A stretch of DNA of 64,000 bases from an uncultured Sphingobacteriales bacterium (GCA_937991535.1 CALKHN010000117.1:1-64000); one strand, 5' to 3'; numbered from the stretch's first letter, positions 27,358 to 37,416 are shown. Numbers and translations: made by a program. Notes: generated by a model from the letters alone, not told the origin.

Positions 27358-27605
27358 TCACCCCGGAAAAAATTTATAATACTTTGCAGCGTCAGCCGGG
27401 ACTCCGTTGATCATCATTTTGACATTTTTTAAAGATGCCGTATTTTCTTTGATCTGCATGGTTATATCATACCGGTAATGTGCCCCGAACCAGAAAATTT
27501 CTATCCGGTAATGAAATTCACTTCTGCCGACCAGGGTTTCGCAATATGTAGTTGTAAAGAGTTCTACTTCGCTTTTGGATTGAACTATAGGTAGGGCATC
27601 GAGGA
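27358..27605 (-). pseudogene. Antisense gene fragment cut at the junction with the giant RHS gene
   Basis: From about 27605 down to a TGA at 27358 the minus strand has an open frame that looks like real protein (LPIVQSKSEVELFTTTYCET, EFHYRIEIFWFGAHYRY, SLKNVKMMINGVPADAAKYY). No start codon or upstream continuation is visible, because above about 27605 the DNA is RHS sequence on the other strand. It is best read as the 3' end of a gene whose start was replaced in a rearrangement. The family is not recognised; an immunity gene is possible. Confidence 0.5.
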
Positions 27606-27611
27606 ACCTGT

Positions 27612-30600
27612 TTGGCAGGCGACCTGCTCAGCACCGACCTGGCTACCGCGCAGCAGGCCGCAGCCGACAGTCTTGCCAGCATGGCTAACAGCACCTGCCT
27701 TGCTTATGCACAGAGTTGGTGGCTGCAACTGGAAACCTGCAACTATACCGCCACAGACTCCGCTATCATTATCCCCCGTTTGATAGAAGTTTGCAAACAG
27801 GGCAGTGATTCCACCCATCCATTTGGCGCAAGCAGCGTGCGGCCGGAAAGCAACTATACCTACAGAAGCTTTGACGATGTGATCAGCCAGTACAATACAA
27901 GTATCGGAAAACCCAATAATGCAGCCTGCAATGCCTATCTCATTGATGCGCCCGGACCCTACAACCGGCCCGTTCTGGCGGTAGAGCAGCCGCTGTATAC
28001 GAAACCTGATGACTGTACCTGTGAAAAGATCAGCGCGCTGAAAACGCAATATGAAACCGCCACTGGCTACAGCAGCTTCAGCGATTATGTACAGCAAACC
28101 CTGCATACCGCCATTAGCCAGAATGCATTGGACAGCCTGATTAATTTGTGTAATGGCAATATTGCCTGTCATTATATTGCAAAGCCTATAATAGTACCGC
28201 CGGCGCTGCAATGCACTACGGGTTACGATGTATGCGTAGACTGCAACGCAGTGAACAACGTTTACACTTCCTTTAAAGCGTCGTTTCCTGGCATTATCCC
28301 CAGCAATGAAGAAATGACCGCACTGCAGCAAGATAATAACCGTTTGTTCGCCAATTATATGAACAACAAGCTCGGCTTCAGCAAGCTGGCGCAGGAATAC
28401 CTGGCGTTTATGGATAGCTGTGGAACGGCAGTTGCTACTGCCTGCGACAGCCTGCAAGAAATGGTTGCTGAATATGTTTGGGACACGGCGACCAATTGCC
28501 AAACGGCTTTTACTACCTATTTCAACCAGCAAAAAGGCATAAGCTATACCTATGAGCAGATAGACTCGGTATATTTCAATACCTGCGGGAAGCATTTGGA
28601 TGTATGCGGAGATTCTGCTGCCAGCAAAGACAACCTGCAGATTTTGATCACTGAGTTTAACACAAGCCAAAACCCATACCGCGGCAGGATCACACTTCAG
28701 TCCAATATATTGAACCCGCCATTGTATGTAACTGCAGGTGAAGAGATGATTAGTGACGGGTATTTGCATTGGCCCAAAGAGATCAGGGACAGCACTGGAA
28801 ATGGGTGGGTATATTATCATCAATTGACCCCAAGCGGCGGATATCCGATGTGCGTGGAAAACGGGTACTCCTTTGAATTCAGGTTCAAATCATTAAAAAA
28901 ATTATCCACCGGTGACGATGTCTATTATGCACAGGGAGGAAATATCCATTTTGTACTCTACAGGCGGGAAAGTGGTCCGCAACCTGGCTTTTTTTTAAAG
29001 CTAATCGATGAAAGAGGAACTACACCACACACAACTGTTTTTTCCGGATTAGCATTGATGGATAGTGACCCTGATGTAATCTTCAAGGAATGGTGCACTA
29101 TTAAGGCAACCGTTACTCCCACACATTTCCGCATATATTACAATGGAAATCTTGTAAAAGAAGTGGAAAGGCCGTCAGGAGCAACATGGTTAAACACCGT
29201 CGCCTTTACACATAGTTTTTATGGTTACCAGAGCACTGTAGATTGGTTTAAGACATATGATGGCAATGGCAAGCTGGTATATTTTGAGGATTTTAATGAT
29301 CCCGATAACAGGGCCGCATACGACTCAAGTTTTATCTGTGCAACGCCGGTTCCGTCCTGCGGGGACAGGTTTGTTACGTATTACAACCAGGAACAGGGAA
29401 CCACCTATACCTTCTCCGAAATTGATTCCATTTACACCGCCGCCGGCCTGGTGCTGGATGTGTGCGGACTGGACACTGCCGCCATCCGTTGCGACCAGTT
29501 GGAAAATTACGTGGATGAATATAAAAATCAGCTTGGGCAGCCCGCTTCGGGTTATGTTGATCTGGACATGCGCACTTTTGCCGGCAATAAAACGCCCGAT
29601 GAAGGGCCAAAGGGCGTATTTGACGTAAAGGGTAAATTATTGGGCAATACGGTAGACAGCACGCCAACTGCCGTTAAGCAATCCTACGTGGAGATCTGGA
29701 ACAGCAGCGCCGATAACCGGCAGGTAGGCACTTTATCCTTATTGGAAACCGGTAAATTCCGCCTTACCCTCAACCCCGGCAAACAGGCGCCCAAAGAAGG
29801 TATTGTGGGGCAACGGTATTACCAGTTTGAAGTGCATACGAAAGATACAATGCGAACCGTAAGAACCACTTTAGGGAGTTACATAGATTTCGGAGACTCA
29901 AATCATGTAATGGCAATCAATTCCTTTGACACGATGTTCCATTTTTATTCGCATAAAAGCATCCTTGGGGAAGATTATATGCCGATTTCAAGGTGTGATA
30001 TCAGTCACCTTTATACCTATACACCAACCGTTTCTACTTATACGGTGACTGTTTATCATACTGATATAAAAGGCCGTGTAGGATTTGTCAACCGCTTAAA
30101 ATCACAACCTATACCTAACCAGTTTTCAGGGCTAAGAGGCTATTTCCCGCAACATTTATTAGAATTGGAGTTTCTTGGTACAAGGGATTCTACAATGAAT
30201 ACAACAGAAAAAGTAAAGAACTTTTCGCAGATAACATCTATTCAGAACATAGAACTTGATACTTATGGCTTAACGATCCCTTTCCTCAATAATAAATTTG
30301 GAAGTTTTGCAAACAACCATGACTTACGCAGGATGAGGCTGATTCCATCATACAATTACGTGTCGCAACAGGTTGTTGATTCGCTGGGAGGCAATTATTT
30401 CTCACAAAATTTCCCGGATCTCAACCTGAATTTCCCCAATTTGAGATTCCTTTTTTTTGCAGGCTGGGATTCCCGGAGCGGTGACGTGGCTAACTTTAAT
30501 TTTGAGCTGCCCAGGGTGGGGTATTTTGCTATTGATTACCAGGCTAATGATCCTGCCTGGATCATAGATAGCATATATAATCAAATAGCCCGGGCAACGG

Positions 30601-33600
30601 TACGCGATAGTGGCGTTTTGGGATATGGATATGGCACTGTAAATCGGGCCGTACCTACCGCGGCAAGCGCTGATGCGAAGAATTATTTATTAAGCAGGGG
30701 CTGGTATGTACGGGATGGCGTTACTTCAAATGGATCGCCAACAGGATTGCCGTATGACATCATCAGTACAGACAGTCTGATCTTTTTCACCCCCTTCACC
30801 GATTTCATCAATTCTAAATTCAACACAAGCCTCACCGCCGCGCAGGTAGACAGCCTCTACCTGGCCCGCTGCGGTCATAAACCCAACTGGTATGCCGAAC
30901 CCGATACCAGCTTCCCAGCGGGATTGCTCCTTTGCGGCAAAAACGAGCCCGTATCCCCAACACTCAGCTATGCGGAAGTGTACGATCCGCCGTGCTCAGA
31001 CAGCGCCATCCTTGCCTTTAATTCGGGCACGGAGATCTATACCATGTACAGAGACTCGCTGAACAATATCTTCGACAGCCTGTACACCGCCAAATGCCTT
31101 GGTGCGGCAGCCCTTGAACAATTTACCGTTAAGCGCAATGTAAGCGAATACCATTATACCTTATACTGTTACGACCAGGCGGGCAACCTCGTTAAAACGG
31201 TTGCCCCGGCTGGCGTTAACCCAAACCGCGACAGCGCATGGCTGGCGGAAGTAGTCGAAAAAAGAAAGCTTGGCGAAACTCAGGTGCCGGCCCACACTAT
31301 GCCCACCATTTACCGTTACAACAGCCTGAACCAGGTGGTAAGTCAGAAAACGCCCGATGCCGGTAAAAGCACCAACTGGTACGACAGATTGGGGCGGCTC
31401 GCCATCAGCCAGAATGCGCAGCAAAAATTGGACGGTAAATACAGCTATACGATCTACGATCCGCTGGGCAGGATCACCGAGGTGGGACAAAAGCCGCAGT
31501 CAACTGCCATGACCCAAACCATCAGCCGCGACCCGGATGAGCTTACCGACTGGCTGTTCTACAACAATAACGGGACCGGCGGCGCCGAAATGGTTACCCA
31601 AACCTTGTACGACCACCCGGGCATTGACGCCACTGCCTGCATTGAAGCACTGCGCTTTACCCAAAAGCCCCATACCCTGCGCAACCGCGTAAGCTATACC
31701 CGCTATTACGAAAAGCCTTCTTATTACAATGGCGGCGACGGCAGGTATTATATCAGCGGGCAAAGCTATACCACGGGTATAGACTACAGCTACGACATAC
31801 ACGGTAATGTAGACACCATGCGCAATCTCTACGGCGACCTGCAGTACGGGCCCATGGCCCACCACGGCTACAACGCCTGCAAAACCATAGCCTATACCTA
31901 CGACCTCATCAGCGGCAAGGTGAACCAGGTGCATTACAACCCCGGTCAGAACGATGAGTTTTACCACCGCTACGAATACGATGCGGAGAACCGGCTCACC
32001 GATGTATATACCACCGACAATAAAATATTCCTGCACCAGCAGCAACTCGAAGAGCACGAAGCTTTTTATGCATACTACAGGCATGGTCCGCTGGCGCGGA
32101 TGGTGCTGGGTCAGCGGCAGGTACAGGGTGTAGACTATGCCTATACGCTGCAGGGCTGGCTTAAAGGCATCAACAGCAGCAATACGCGCGCTGCCTATGA
32201 TATGGGCGGCGATGCCACGGGGCTGAACCTTTCAGTTGCCCTTGACGCATACGGCTATACGCTGCATTATTTTTACGGCGATTACGATCCCATTAATACC
32301 ACAAAACCTCCTTTTGCTGAGCCCAGCCTGAATGCCAACCTTGCTTACCGCCCACTGTACAACGGCAACATCAGCAGCACAACGCACAGCATTCCGTTGC
32401 GCTATCTAAACCAGTTGTATAATTATAAGTACGACCAGCTTAACCGCCTTGTAGAAATGGATATGTACCGAGGTCTTGACAATAACAACACCTGGTCAAC
32501 ACTCACCTTCAGCGACCTGTATAAGGAGCGGTATAGCTACGACGGCAATGGCAATATCCTCACCGTGCTGCGCAACAGCCACCTTACGGCCAACCCATTG
32601 ATGGACAGTCTCACTTATTTTTATACCGGCGGCACCAACCGGCTGGATCATATCAGAGACCGCAATGCGGGCAGCACGGCGCACTCCAACAATTATTCAC
32701 CTGCGGTAGACATCAGGGACCAGGTATCAGGCAATTATCAATACGATGCCATCGGTAACCTGAAAAGCAGCGAATGGATGGGCGATGACGATATAAGCTG
32801 GAACATTTACGGTAAGGTAGTGGAAGTAGAAAAGCGGGCGCTGGCGGGAGTGACCAGCCGTTTTCTTCATTACTATTACGATCCTTCCGGTAATAAGGTG
32901 GGTGAAACGGTACGCCACGGCACGGGCGGTTCCGCCTATTACAACCACCGCTGGTACGTAAGAGACGCCCAGGGAAATGTGCTGGCAACCTACGAGGCAA
33001 ACAATGCCGCCAGCGCCTCAGCCGGCATACTGAAGCTCAAAGAACATTACCTGTATGGCAGCAGCCGGCTGGGCATTTTCAACCGCGACCAGGATGTGGA
33101 TGCCGACAAACTGACGGCTGTAGACGAAACCAATTTGGGAGACACATATTTGCTTAACTTTACAAGAGGCAATAAGCTCTTTGAACTAACAAATCACCTC
33201 GGCAATGTCCTTACTGTACTGAGCGACAAAAAAACAGGCAGACCGGATGCAGGAGATCCTTCCTTGATCAGCATTTTTGATTATGACATGATAACGGCTG
33301 CCGACTACACTCCCTTTGGCAGGGTGATGCTGGGACGCAATTTCGCCTTCCTTTCGCGTTACCGCTACGGGTTCAATGGCAAGGAGATGGACAATGAAGT
33401 GAAGGGTGCGGGTAACCTGTTAGACTATGGCAACCGCCTGTATGATCCGCTGGTGGGGAGATTTTTAAGTGTTGACCCGCTGACGAAGAGTTATCCTTGG
33501 TATGCACCTTATCAGTTTGCCGGGAACAAGCCAATAATAGCTATAGATATGGATGGATTAGAAGAGGTTATAAGAATTAATCAATATTCAGAAGGTAAGG

Positions 33601-34334
33601 TTAGCACATACATCATAAGAACTACCGATACAAAAATTGCGCAAGAAGCCACGCGTTTATGGGCAGATGTTACTGGCAACCGTTCTGCAAAGGAAAATAA
33701 ATTTACATCCTCTAATTCCTTTATGAATAGAGAAGGGTTAAATAAGTATTCAAATAAAGATGCATGGTATGGTGGTCCCCCTCAAAGAGGGCAGTTAACT
33801 ATTGACGTTAATAAAGGAGGTCAGTATAAATATCAATTTAGTTTTTCTGAAACAATCACTCGTGATGCTACATATGAAAAAATTGTCAGCGACTATGAAA
33901 CTGCGTATAAGTTTGATGCTGCATACATTGGACCCAAAATATTGAGCGAAACAGGTAAATGGGCTCAACGCGGCGGCATGGCAGCAACCGTTGCTTTCCA
34001 ACCTGAAATTGCAGCACCTCTTTATAGTGTAGGGAGTGGACTATCATTTGCGGGCGATATGATAGAAGGCGTTTTAGATATGAGTATTTCAGGAAGGGCA
34101 GACATAGGAGCTAAAAAGCTTGGATTAGTTGGATTTTCTTATGTGCTTTCAAAAGGAATAAACTTACCAGGTGAATTGCGACCAAGTAAAGGAAGTAAAG
34201 ATAAAGCTAGGGTTTTTGACTTTATGATTAATGAAGGAACGAGTGCAATTAAAGATGGATCAACCCCCGAAAATTACAGGCCTTCGAGAGAACAGATCAG
34301 TAACCAAAGCACACATATTTTACAGAATTTATAA
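27612..34334 (+). CDS. Giant RHS protein, 5'-truncated, with hydrophobic carboxyl tip
   Basis: An open frame of 2240 codons that begins with a weak TTG and no signal peptide, with RHS-type sequence running up to a stop 30 bases upstream, so the real amino end is missing. The first 1100 residues hold Cys-rich helical modules repeated at least three times (TTYFNQQKGISYTYEQIDS, TYYNQEQGTTYTFSEIDS, INSKFNTSLTAAQVDS), a lectin-like jelly-roll stretch (about 400-560) and a leucine-rich-like stretch (about 870-960). YD repeats follow from about 1180. The RHS core is GRFLSVDPLTKSYPWYAPYQF ... DMDGLEE at about 1946-1982. The tip (about 1983-2240) contains hydrophobic helices (GGMAATVAFQPEIAAPLYSVG) but no catalytic motif I recognise. 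Without its amino end it may not be secreted. Confidence 0.75.
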   Translation: MAGDLLSTDLATAQQAAADSLASMANSTCLAYAQSWWLQLETCNYTATDSAIIIPRLIEVCKQGSDSTHPFGASSVRPESNYTYRSFDDVISQYNTSIGKPNNAACNAYLIDAPGPYNRPVLAVEQPLYTKPDDCTCEKISALKTQYETATGYSSFSDYVQQTLHTAISQNALDSLINLCNGNIACHYIAKPIIVPPALQCTTGYDVCVDCNAVNNVYTSFKASFPGIIPSNEEMTALQQDNNRLFANYMNNKLGFSKLAQEYLAFMDSCGTAVATACDSLQEMVAEYVWDTATNCQTAFTTYFNQQKGISYTYEQIDSVYFNTCGKHLDVCGDSAASKDNLQILITEFNTSQNPYRGRITLQSNILNPPLYVTAGEEMISDGYLHWPKEIRDSTGNGWVYYHQLTPSGGYPMCVENGYSFEFRFKSLKKLSTGDDVYYAQGGNIHFVLYRRESGPQPGFFLKLIDERGTTPHTTVFSGLALMDSDPDVIFKEWCTIKATVTPTHFRIYYNGNLVKEVERPSGATWLNTVAFTHSFYGYQSTVDWFKTYDGNGKLVYFEDFNDPDNRAAYDSSFICATPVPSCGDRFVTYYNQEQGTTYTFSEIDSIYTAAGLVLDVCGLDTAAIRCDQLENYVDEYKNQLGQPASGYVDLDMRTFAGNKTPDEGPKGVFDVKGKLLGNTVDSTPTAVKQSYVEIWNSSADNRQVGTLSLLETGKFRLTLNPGKQAPKEGIVGQRYYQFEVHTKDTMRTVRTTLGSYIDFGDSNHVMAINSFDTMFHFYSHKSILGEDYMPISRCDISHLYTYTPTVSTYTVTVYHTDIKGRVGFVNRLKSQPIPNQFSGLRGYFPQHLLELEFLGTRDSTMNTTEKVKNFSQITSIQNIELDTYGLTIPFLNNKFGSFANNHDLRRMRLIPSYNYVSQQVVDSLGGNYFSQNFPDLNLNFPNLRFLFFAGWDSRSGDVANFNFELPRVGYFAIDYQANDPAWIIDSIYNQIARATVRDSGVLGYGYGTVNRAVPTAASADAKNYLLSRGWYVRDGVTSNGSPTGLPYDIISTDSLIFFTPFTDFINSKFNTSLTAAQVDSLYLARCGHKPNWYAEPDTSFPAGLLLCGKNEPVSPTLSYAEVYDPPCSDSAILAFNSGTEIYTMYRDSLNNIFDSLYTAKCLGAAALEQFTVKRNVSEYHYTLYCYDQAGNLVKTVAPAGVNPNRDSAWLAEVVEKRKLGETQVPAHTMPTIYRYNSLNQVVSQKTPDAGKSTNWYDRLGRLAISQNAQQKLDGKYSYTIYDPLGRITEVGQKPQSTAMTQTISRDPDELTDWLFYNNNGTGGAEMVTQTLYDHPGIDATACIEALRFTQKPHTLRNRVSYTRYYEKPSYYNGGDGRYYISGQSYTTGIDYSYDIHGNVDTMRNLYGDLQYGPMAHHGYNACKTIAYTYDLISGKVNQVHYNPGQNDEFYHRYEYDAENRLTDVYTTDNKIFLHQQQLEEHEAFYAYYRHGPLARMVLGQRQVQGVDYAYTLQGWLKGINSSNTRAAYDMGGDATGLNLSVALDAYGYTLHYFYGDYDPINTTKPPFAEPSLNANLAYRPLYNGNISSTTHSIPLRYLNQLYNYKYDQLNRLVEMDMYRGLDNNNTWSTLTFSDLYKERYSYDGNGNILTVLRNSHLTANPLMDSLTYFYTGGTNRLDHIRDRNAGSTAHSNNYSPAVDIRDQVSGNYQYDAIGNLKSSEWMGDDDISWNIYGKVVEVEKRALAGVTSRFLHYYYDPSGNKVGETVRHGTGGSAYYNHRWYVRDAQGNVLATYEANNAASASAGILKLKEHYLYGSSRLGIFNRDQDVDADKLTAVDETNLGDTYLLNFTRGNKLFELTNHLGNVLTVLSDKKTGRPDAGDPSLISIFDYDMITAADYTPFGRVMLGRNFAFLSRYRYGFNGKEMDNEVKGAGNLLDYGNRLYDPLVGRFLSVDPLTKSYPWYAPYQFAGNKPIIAIDMDGLEEVIRINQYSEGKVSTYIIRTTDTKIAQEATRLWADVTGNRSAKENKFTSSNSFMNREGLNKYSNKDAWYGGPPQRGQLTIDVNKGGQYKYQFSFSETITRDATYEKIVSDYETAYKFDAAYIGPKILSETGKWAQRGGMAATVAFQPEIAAPLYSVGSGLSFAGDMIEGVLDMSISGRADIGAKKLGLVGFSYVLSKGINLPGELRPSKGSKDKARVFDFMINEGTSAIKDGSTPENYRPSREQISNQSTHILQNL

Positions 34335-34345
34335 TAGTGTAAATA

Positions 34346-34603
34346 ATGGAAATGTTATTCATAGGAATCGGTGCTATTATAATTTATTTCATTTCTGGCC
34401 AACCTAAAGAGTTTGATTTCTTAATAATTAAACGCTATGGGATGCTATTTATGGGGGTTTGTTTGATAACAACTGCCATAGCTGTAAAGTTTTTAGAAAT
34501 TGGATTTTGGTTTTTATTCCTATCTATTCCTGGCTCTCTTCTTTTAGCTATATGGGTTTATTTTAGAGACCAAGCCAAAAAGAATTCTGACCAACACAGA
34601 TAA
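34346..34603 (+). CDS. Small membrane protein, immunity candidate for the giant RHS tip
   Basis: An 85-residue protein with three hydrophobic segments (LFIGIGAIIIYFIS, MLFMGVCLITTAIAVKF, FWFLFLSIPGSLLLAIWVYF) and a basic tail, starting 11 bases after the RHS gene. Small multi-span proteins serve as immunity to pore-forming toxins, which fits the hydrophobic tip before it. Family unknown; the pairing is inferred from position. Confidence 0.6.
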   Translation: MEMLFIGIGAIIIYFISGQPKEFDFLIIKRYGMLFMGVCLITTAIAVKFLEIGFWFLFLSIPGSLLLAIWVYFRDQAKKNSDQHR

Positions 34604-34620
34604 CAGAATATATTAAGCAA

Positions 34621-34755
34621 CTTGTAGAATAGACGTTGCTCTATCTACAAGCTATCCTGTTCTTTAGGTTTGATGTTGTGGAGCGCAACTTCCATTTGTC
34701 GCAGATTGGTAACGCCTTGTAAGTTAAGTACGACAAAGAGTTCTTTGAACAACTT
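34621..34755. other. Junction: inverted repeat and antisense coding scrap
   Basis: CTTGTAGAATAGA at 34621-34633 pairs imperfectly with TCTATCTACAAG at 34640-34651. On the minus strand 34755-34648 reads as plausible protein (KLFKELFVVLNLQGVTNLRQ, then HNIKPKEQDSL and a stop), with no start. It looks like the 3' scrap of another gene lying between the giant RHS unit and the first orphan tip. Confidence 0.4.
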
Positions 34756-34775
34756 GTAAAAGTTTACAGAGGTTT

Positions 34776-35663
34776 TTGAGTGTTGACCCGCTGACAACAA
34801 AATATCCTTTTTATACTCCTTATTCGTATGCAGGTAATAAACCGATATGGGCTAGTGATTTAGATGGAATGGAAGAAGATTGGATGGTTACAAGAAGATT
34901 TGCATTGCAAAGGCAAGCGGAATTACAACTTGCATACGCAAAAAGTAACGCTTCTGTAACGATAGGACCAGCCCCGGCAAAGACCTTTACTCAAAAGTGG
35001 AGGGATTCGCATAACATTATCGATAATGTGACATATGATATTGCTAATAGTTTATATACTTTACCACAACAGCTAACTTCAAGTGCAAGACAGGCAGATT
35101 ATATTTTTAATATTGGTGGAAATGTTCATAGATCTCATGGTATGGAAGGTGAAAAACCGAGGGTTGATAATGGTACAACTGCATTTTCTTTATTTATCCC
35201 AAGCGCTGCGGCTGAAAAACAAGGAGTTGGCTTTTTTTCAAGATTTCTATCAAGTTTTGAGAAAAAAAGCCTCCCCTCGATCGAAAGAATGTTCTCGCCT
35301 GCAATCGTCGATAGAGGAGTTTCAGAGGGGTTTGCAACAGCGACTAAATACAAAGGCTTTATCAATATTAATCACGAACTTGGATATCAAAATGCCTATT
35401 ACGATTTGTATAATACCTCAACAAGTACAATTGTAGATGTTACAACTACTAACTCGAAAAGCATGAACATTAGTGGGCTATATAAAAAGCTCGACAATTT
35501 AAGTACGCAAGTAAAAGAGCCTTATCAAAATAGGATTTTGCAAATTTATGTCAAGGAAGGTCAATATACCCCTGAACAAATATCAAGTTTAGAGAATAAA
35601 TTATCGCAGTATATTAAAGATTATAATTTAAATTCAACATTTAAGGTTGATAAAGTGAAATGA
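34776..35663 (+). CDS. Orphan RHS toxin tip 1
   Basis: The frame opens exactly in the RHS core (LSVDPLTTKYPFYTPYSYAGN ... DLDGMEE), the same core family as the giant RHS gene upstream, and has no start codon better than TTG, no ribosome site and no signal peptide. It is therefore a displaced carboxyl tip, about 295 codons. After the core come a linker and a terminal domain of about 140 residues (GFININHELGYQNAYYDLYN, IVDVTTTNSKSMN, LQIYVKEGQYTPEQ) whose family I do not recognise. Homology to the core starts abruptly at about 34772 (GAGGTTTTTGAGTGTTGACC). It is probably silent until recombined into a full RHS gene. Confidence 0.75.
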   Translation: MSVDPLTTKYPFYTPYSYAGNKPIWASDLDGMEEDWMVTRRFALQRQAELQLAYAKSNASVTIGPAPAKTFTQKWRDSHNIIDNVTYDIANSLYTLPQQLTSSARQADYIFNIGGNVHRSHGMEGEKPRVDNGTTAFSLFIPSAAAEKQGVGFFSRFLSSFEKKSLPSIERMFSPAIVDRGVSEGFATATKYKGFININHELGYQNAYYDLYNTSTSTIVDVTTTNSKSMNISGLYKKLDNLSTQVKEPYQNRILQIYVKEGQYTPEQISSLENKLSQYIKDYNLNSTFKVDKVK

Positions 35664-35673
35664 TAAAACAAAA

Positions 35674-36507
35674 ATGCAGAAACTTATTTGCTCCCTTTTT
35701 TTTCAAGGGATCGAAAAATCGAAAATTTCAGAAATAGTAACATTTCAACTACGGTTACTTGGGTTTACGCCAAACTATATCAAAGCCGGAGAAAAAGAAA
35801 TAAGTTATGATTTAAATGTATTAATTGAATGGATAGAAATGGGGGAAAGAGCTATTAGGATTATGTCTGATCCTAGTGTAAACAGCTCAGTGAATTATTG
35901 GACTTTGTTTGAATTTGATGAAAATTATAAAGTCTTGAGCTTAACTTGGTGTAACGATCACATGGATTTTTTGATTGATGACGAAGACTTTATTAAATTA
36001 TTATTATCTGAAAAATTCCTTTATGGAGTTTGTTATGACATGTCTGATGCATTTAACGAAAGTTATACTAATATCGAATATGTAAAGAATGTAATTGGGA
36101 AGAAAAAAATATTGACAACAAGAGATCAGTTCGGTGATCTAGTTGTAGACGTTTCCAGTAATTGTGGAAGAAAAGAGCGCGTTAATGGTTTGGAGTTTAT
36201 CGCTGCCCCTATAATGTGGTTCGGAAATAGGTTTAATGAATTTATTACTTGGAAAGATATCTTGAAATTTAATGGTTCTGAATTTGTCAAAATTCAAAAT
36301 GGAGAATATGTGTTACTTAAACTGTTTGAATTATCAGATGATCCATCTTTAGAGAAGAATCGAAAAAGGCAATGTCAGTTTTGGGAGTTTTTTAATCTGC
36401 AGGAAGTTATTAAAAATTATGAGAAAAGAACTGCTATTGATTTGGATGCTTATATGAAAGATCTCATTGAAAAAAAGAAAAAGAAGAGAAACAACAGCAA
36501 AGGATAG
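35674..36507 (+). CDS. Immunity candidate for orphan tip 1
   Basis: A 277-residue soluble protein starting 10 bases after tip 1, with acidic stretches (DHMDFLIDDEDFIKLLLSE) and a strongly basic Lys-rich tail. No signal peptide. Family not recognised. Position and AT-rich composition match the other immunity candidates. An intact reading frame behind a tip that cannot be expressed by itself suggests selection for protection, which is inference. Confidence 0.6.
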   Translation: MQKLICSLFFQGIEKSKISEIVTFQLRLLGFTPNYIKAGEKEISYDLNVLIEWIEMGERAIRIMSDPSVNSSVNYWTLFEFDENYKVLSLTWCNDHMDFLIDDEDFIKLLLSEKFLYGVCYDMSDAFNESYTNIEYVKNVIGKKKILTTRDQFGDLVVDVSSNCGRKERVNGLEFIAAPIMWFGNRFNEFITWKDILKFNGSEFVKIQNGEYVLLKLFELSDDPSLEKNRKRQCQFWEFFNLQEVIKNYEKRTAIDLDAYMKDLIEKKKKKRNNSKG

Positions 36508-36528
36508 GAGTAACATAAAGGGAGGTTT

Positions 36529-37416
36529 TTGAGTGTTGACCCACTGACTAAAGTATATCCTGAACTTAGACCGTATCAGTTCGCATCAAATAGCCCCATA
36601 CAGGGAATAGATCTGGATGGGAAAGAAATATTCTATCATGATCCATTAGCAGGCCTTAGACTTTTGAAAGGGATGTTTTTGGGATGGGCTTCGGATTTTA
36701 GCAATGGGGCTTTAAAGACAAGAGAAGGGGGCGCTCAGCTTGGATTAGCCAAACAGCAGCAGGCATCATATAACAATCAGAATGTGCCGCAACATATACA
36801 GAGCAGGTTAAATCAAAATGATAAAATTGGGGGCGGTAACAAAATGGTTGAAGGTACGATAGGAATGGTGCAGGCAAGTGCTGATGCTGTTGGTACAGTA
36901 GTTCCATTAGGCGAAGGGGTCAGTGCGGGAAAAAATACTAGTAAGGCTTTAGCAAGAACTATTGAAAAGAAGGCGCTGTCAGGAGCGGAAAAAGCGGCTA
37001 CTTCAATGGCTAATAATGCCTTTAAAATGAGTGAAAAGGCACTTGTTAAGTCTGGAAATGAGGCAGTGCAGATTTTAGAAAGAGAAGCGGCTAAGGGGGG
37101 AAGTAACATCGCCTTAGGAGTTAGAGAGCATCTCGGAAGTTTTGCAAATAAAGTTGGTGGTACCACTTGGGAAACTTGGGGGACTAAAAATTTTCAATCT
37201 CAGTTTTTAGAAACGATAAATAATTCAGCCAATAAAATTCATTTCAATCTTGACGGCATTCCTAATGTTTGGAAAGCAGTAAGCGATGGTGCCAAAGGCT
37301 TTGGGAAAAGTCAGCATGTGACAAGTTGGGAATTGTATCAAATATATTCTAAACCTGGAGCATCACAACGAACAACATTTTATTTAAACGGGAAAGTAGT
37401 ACCAAGTCCATTTTAA
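36529..37416 (+). CDS. Orphan RHS toxin tip 2
   Basis: Again begins inside the RHS core (LSVDPLTKVYPELRPYQFASN ... DLDGKEI), 20 bases after the previous gene, with only a TTG to start from. The 295 codons contain an Ala/Lys-rich helical pre-toxin region (about 100-180) and a compact terminal domain (ANKIHFNLDGIPNVWKAVSDG, HVTSWELYQIYSKPGASQRT, FYLNGKVVPSPF) like those of small RNase-type polymorphic toxins; the fold is a guess. The core junction has the same bases as tip 1 (GAGGTTTTTGAGTGTTGACC). Confidence 0.75.
   Translation: MSVDPLTKVYPELRPYQFASNSPIQGIDLDGKEIFYHDPLAGLRLLKGMFLGWASDFSNGALKTREGGAQLGLAKQQQASYNNQNVPQHIQSRLNQNDKIGGGNKMVEGTIGMVQASADAVGTVVPLGEGVSAGKNTSKALARTIEKKALSGAEKAATSMANNAFKMSEKALVKSGNEAVQILEREAAKGGSNIALGVREHLGSFANKVGGTTWETWGTKNFQSQFLETINNSANKIHFNLDGIPNVWKAVSDGAKGFGKSQHVTSWELYQIYSKPGASQRTTFYLNGKVVPSPF

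Noticed and set aside
27585..28823. 412-codon minus-strand open frame over the giant RHS gene
   Set aside because: It is a shadow of the plus-strand RHS coding sequence, with no recognisable protein features; only the separate frame at 27358-27605 looks like a real fragment.
31500..32084. 194-codon minus-strand open frame within the RHS gene
   Set aside because: Low-complexity Val/Ala/Gly-rich shadow of the YD-repeat region.
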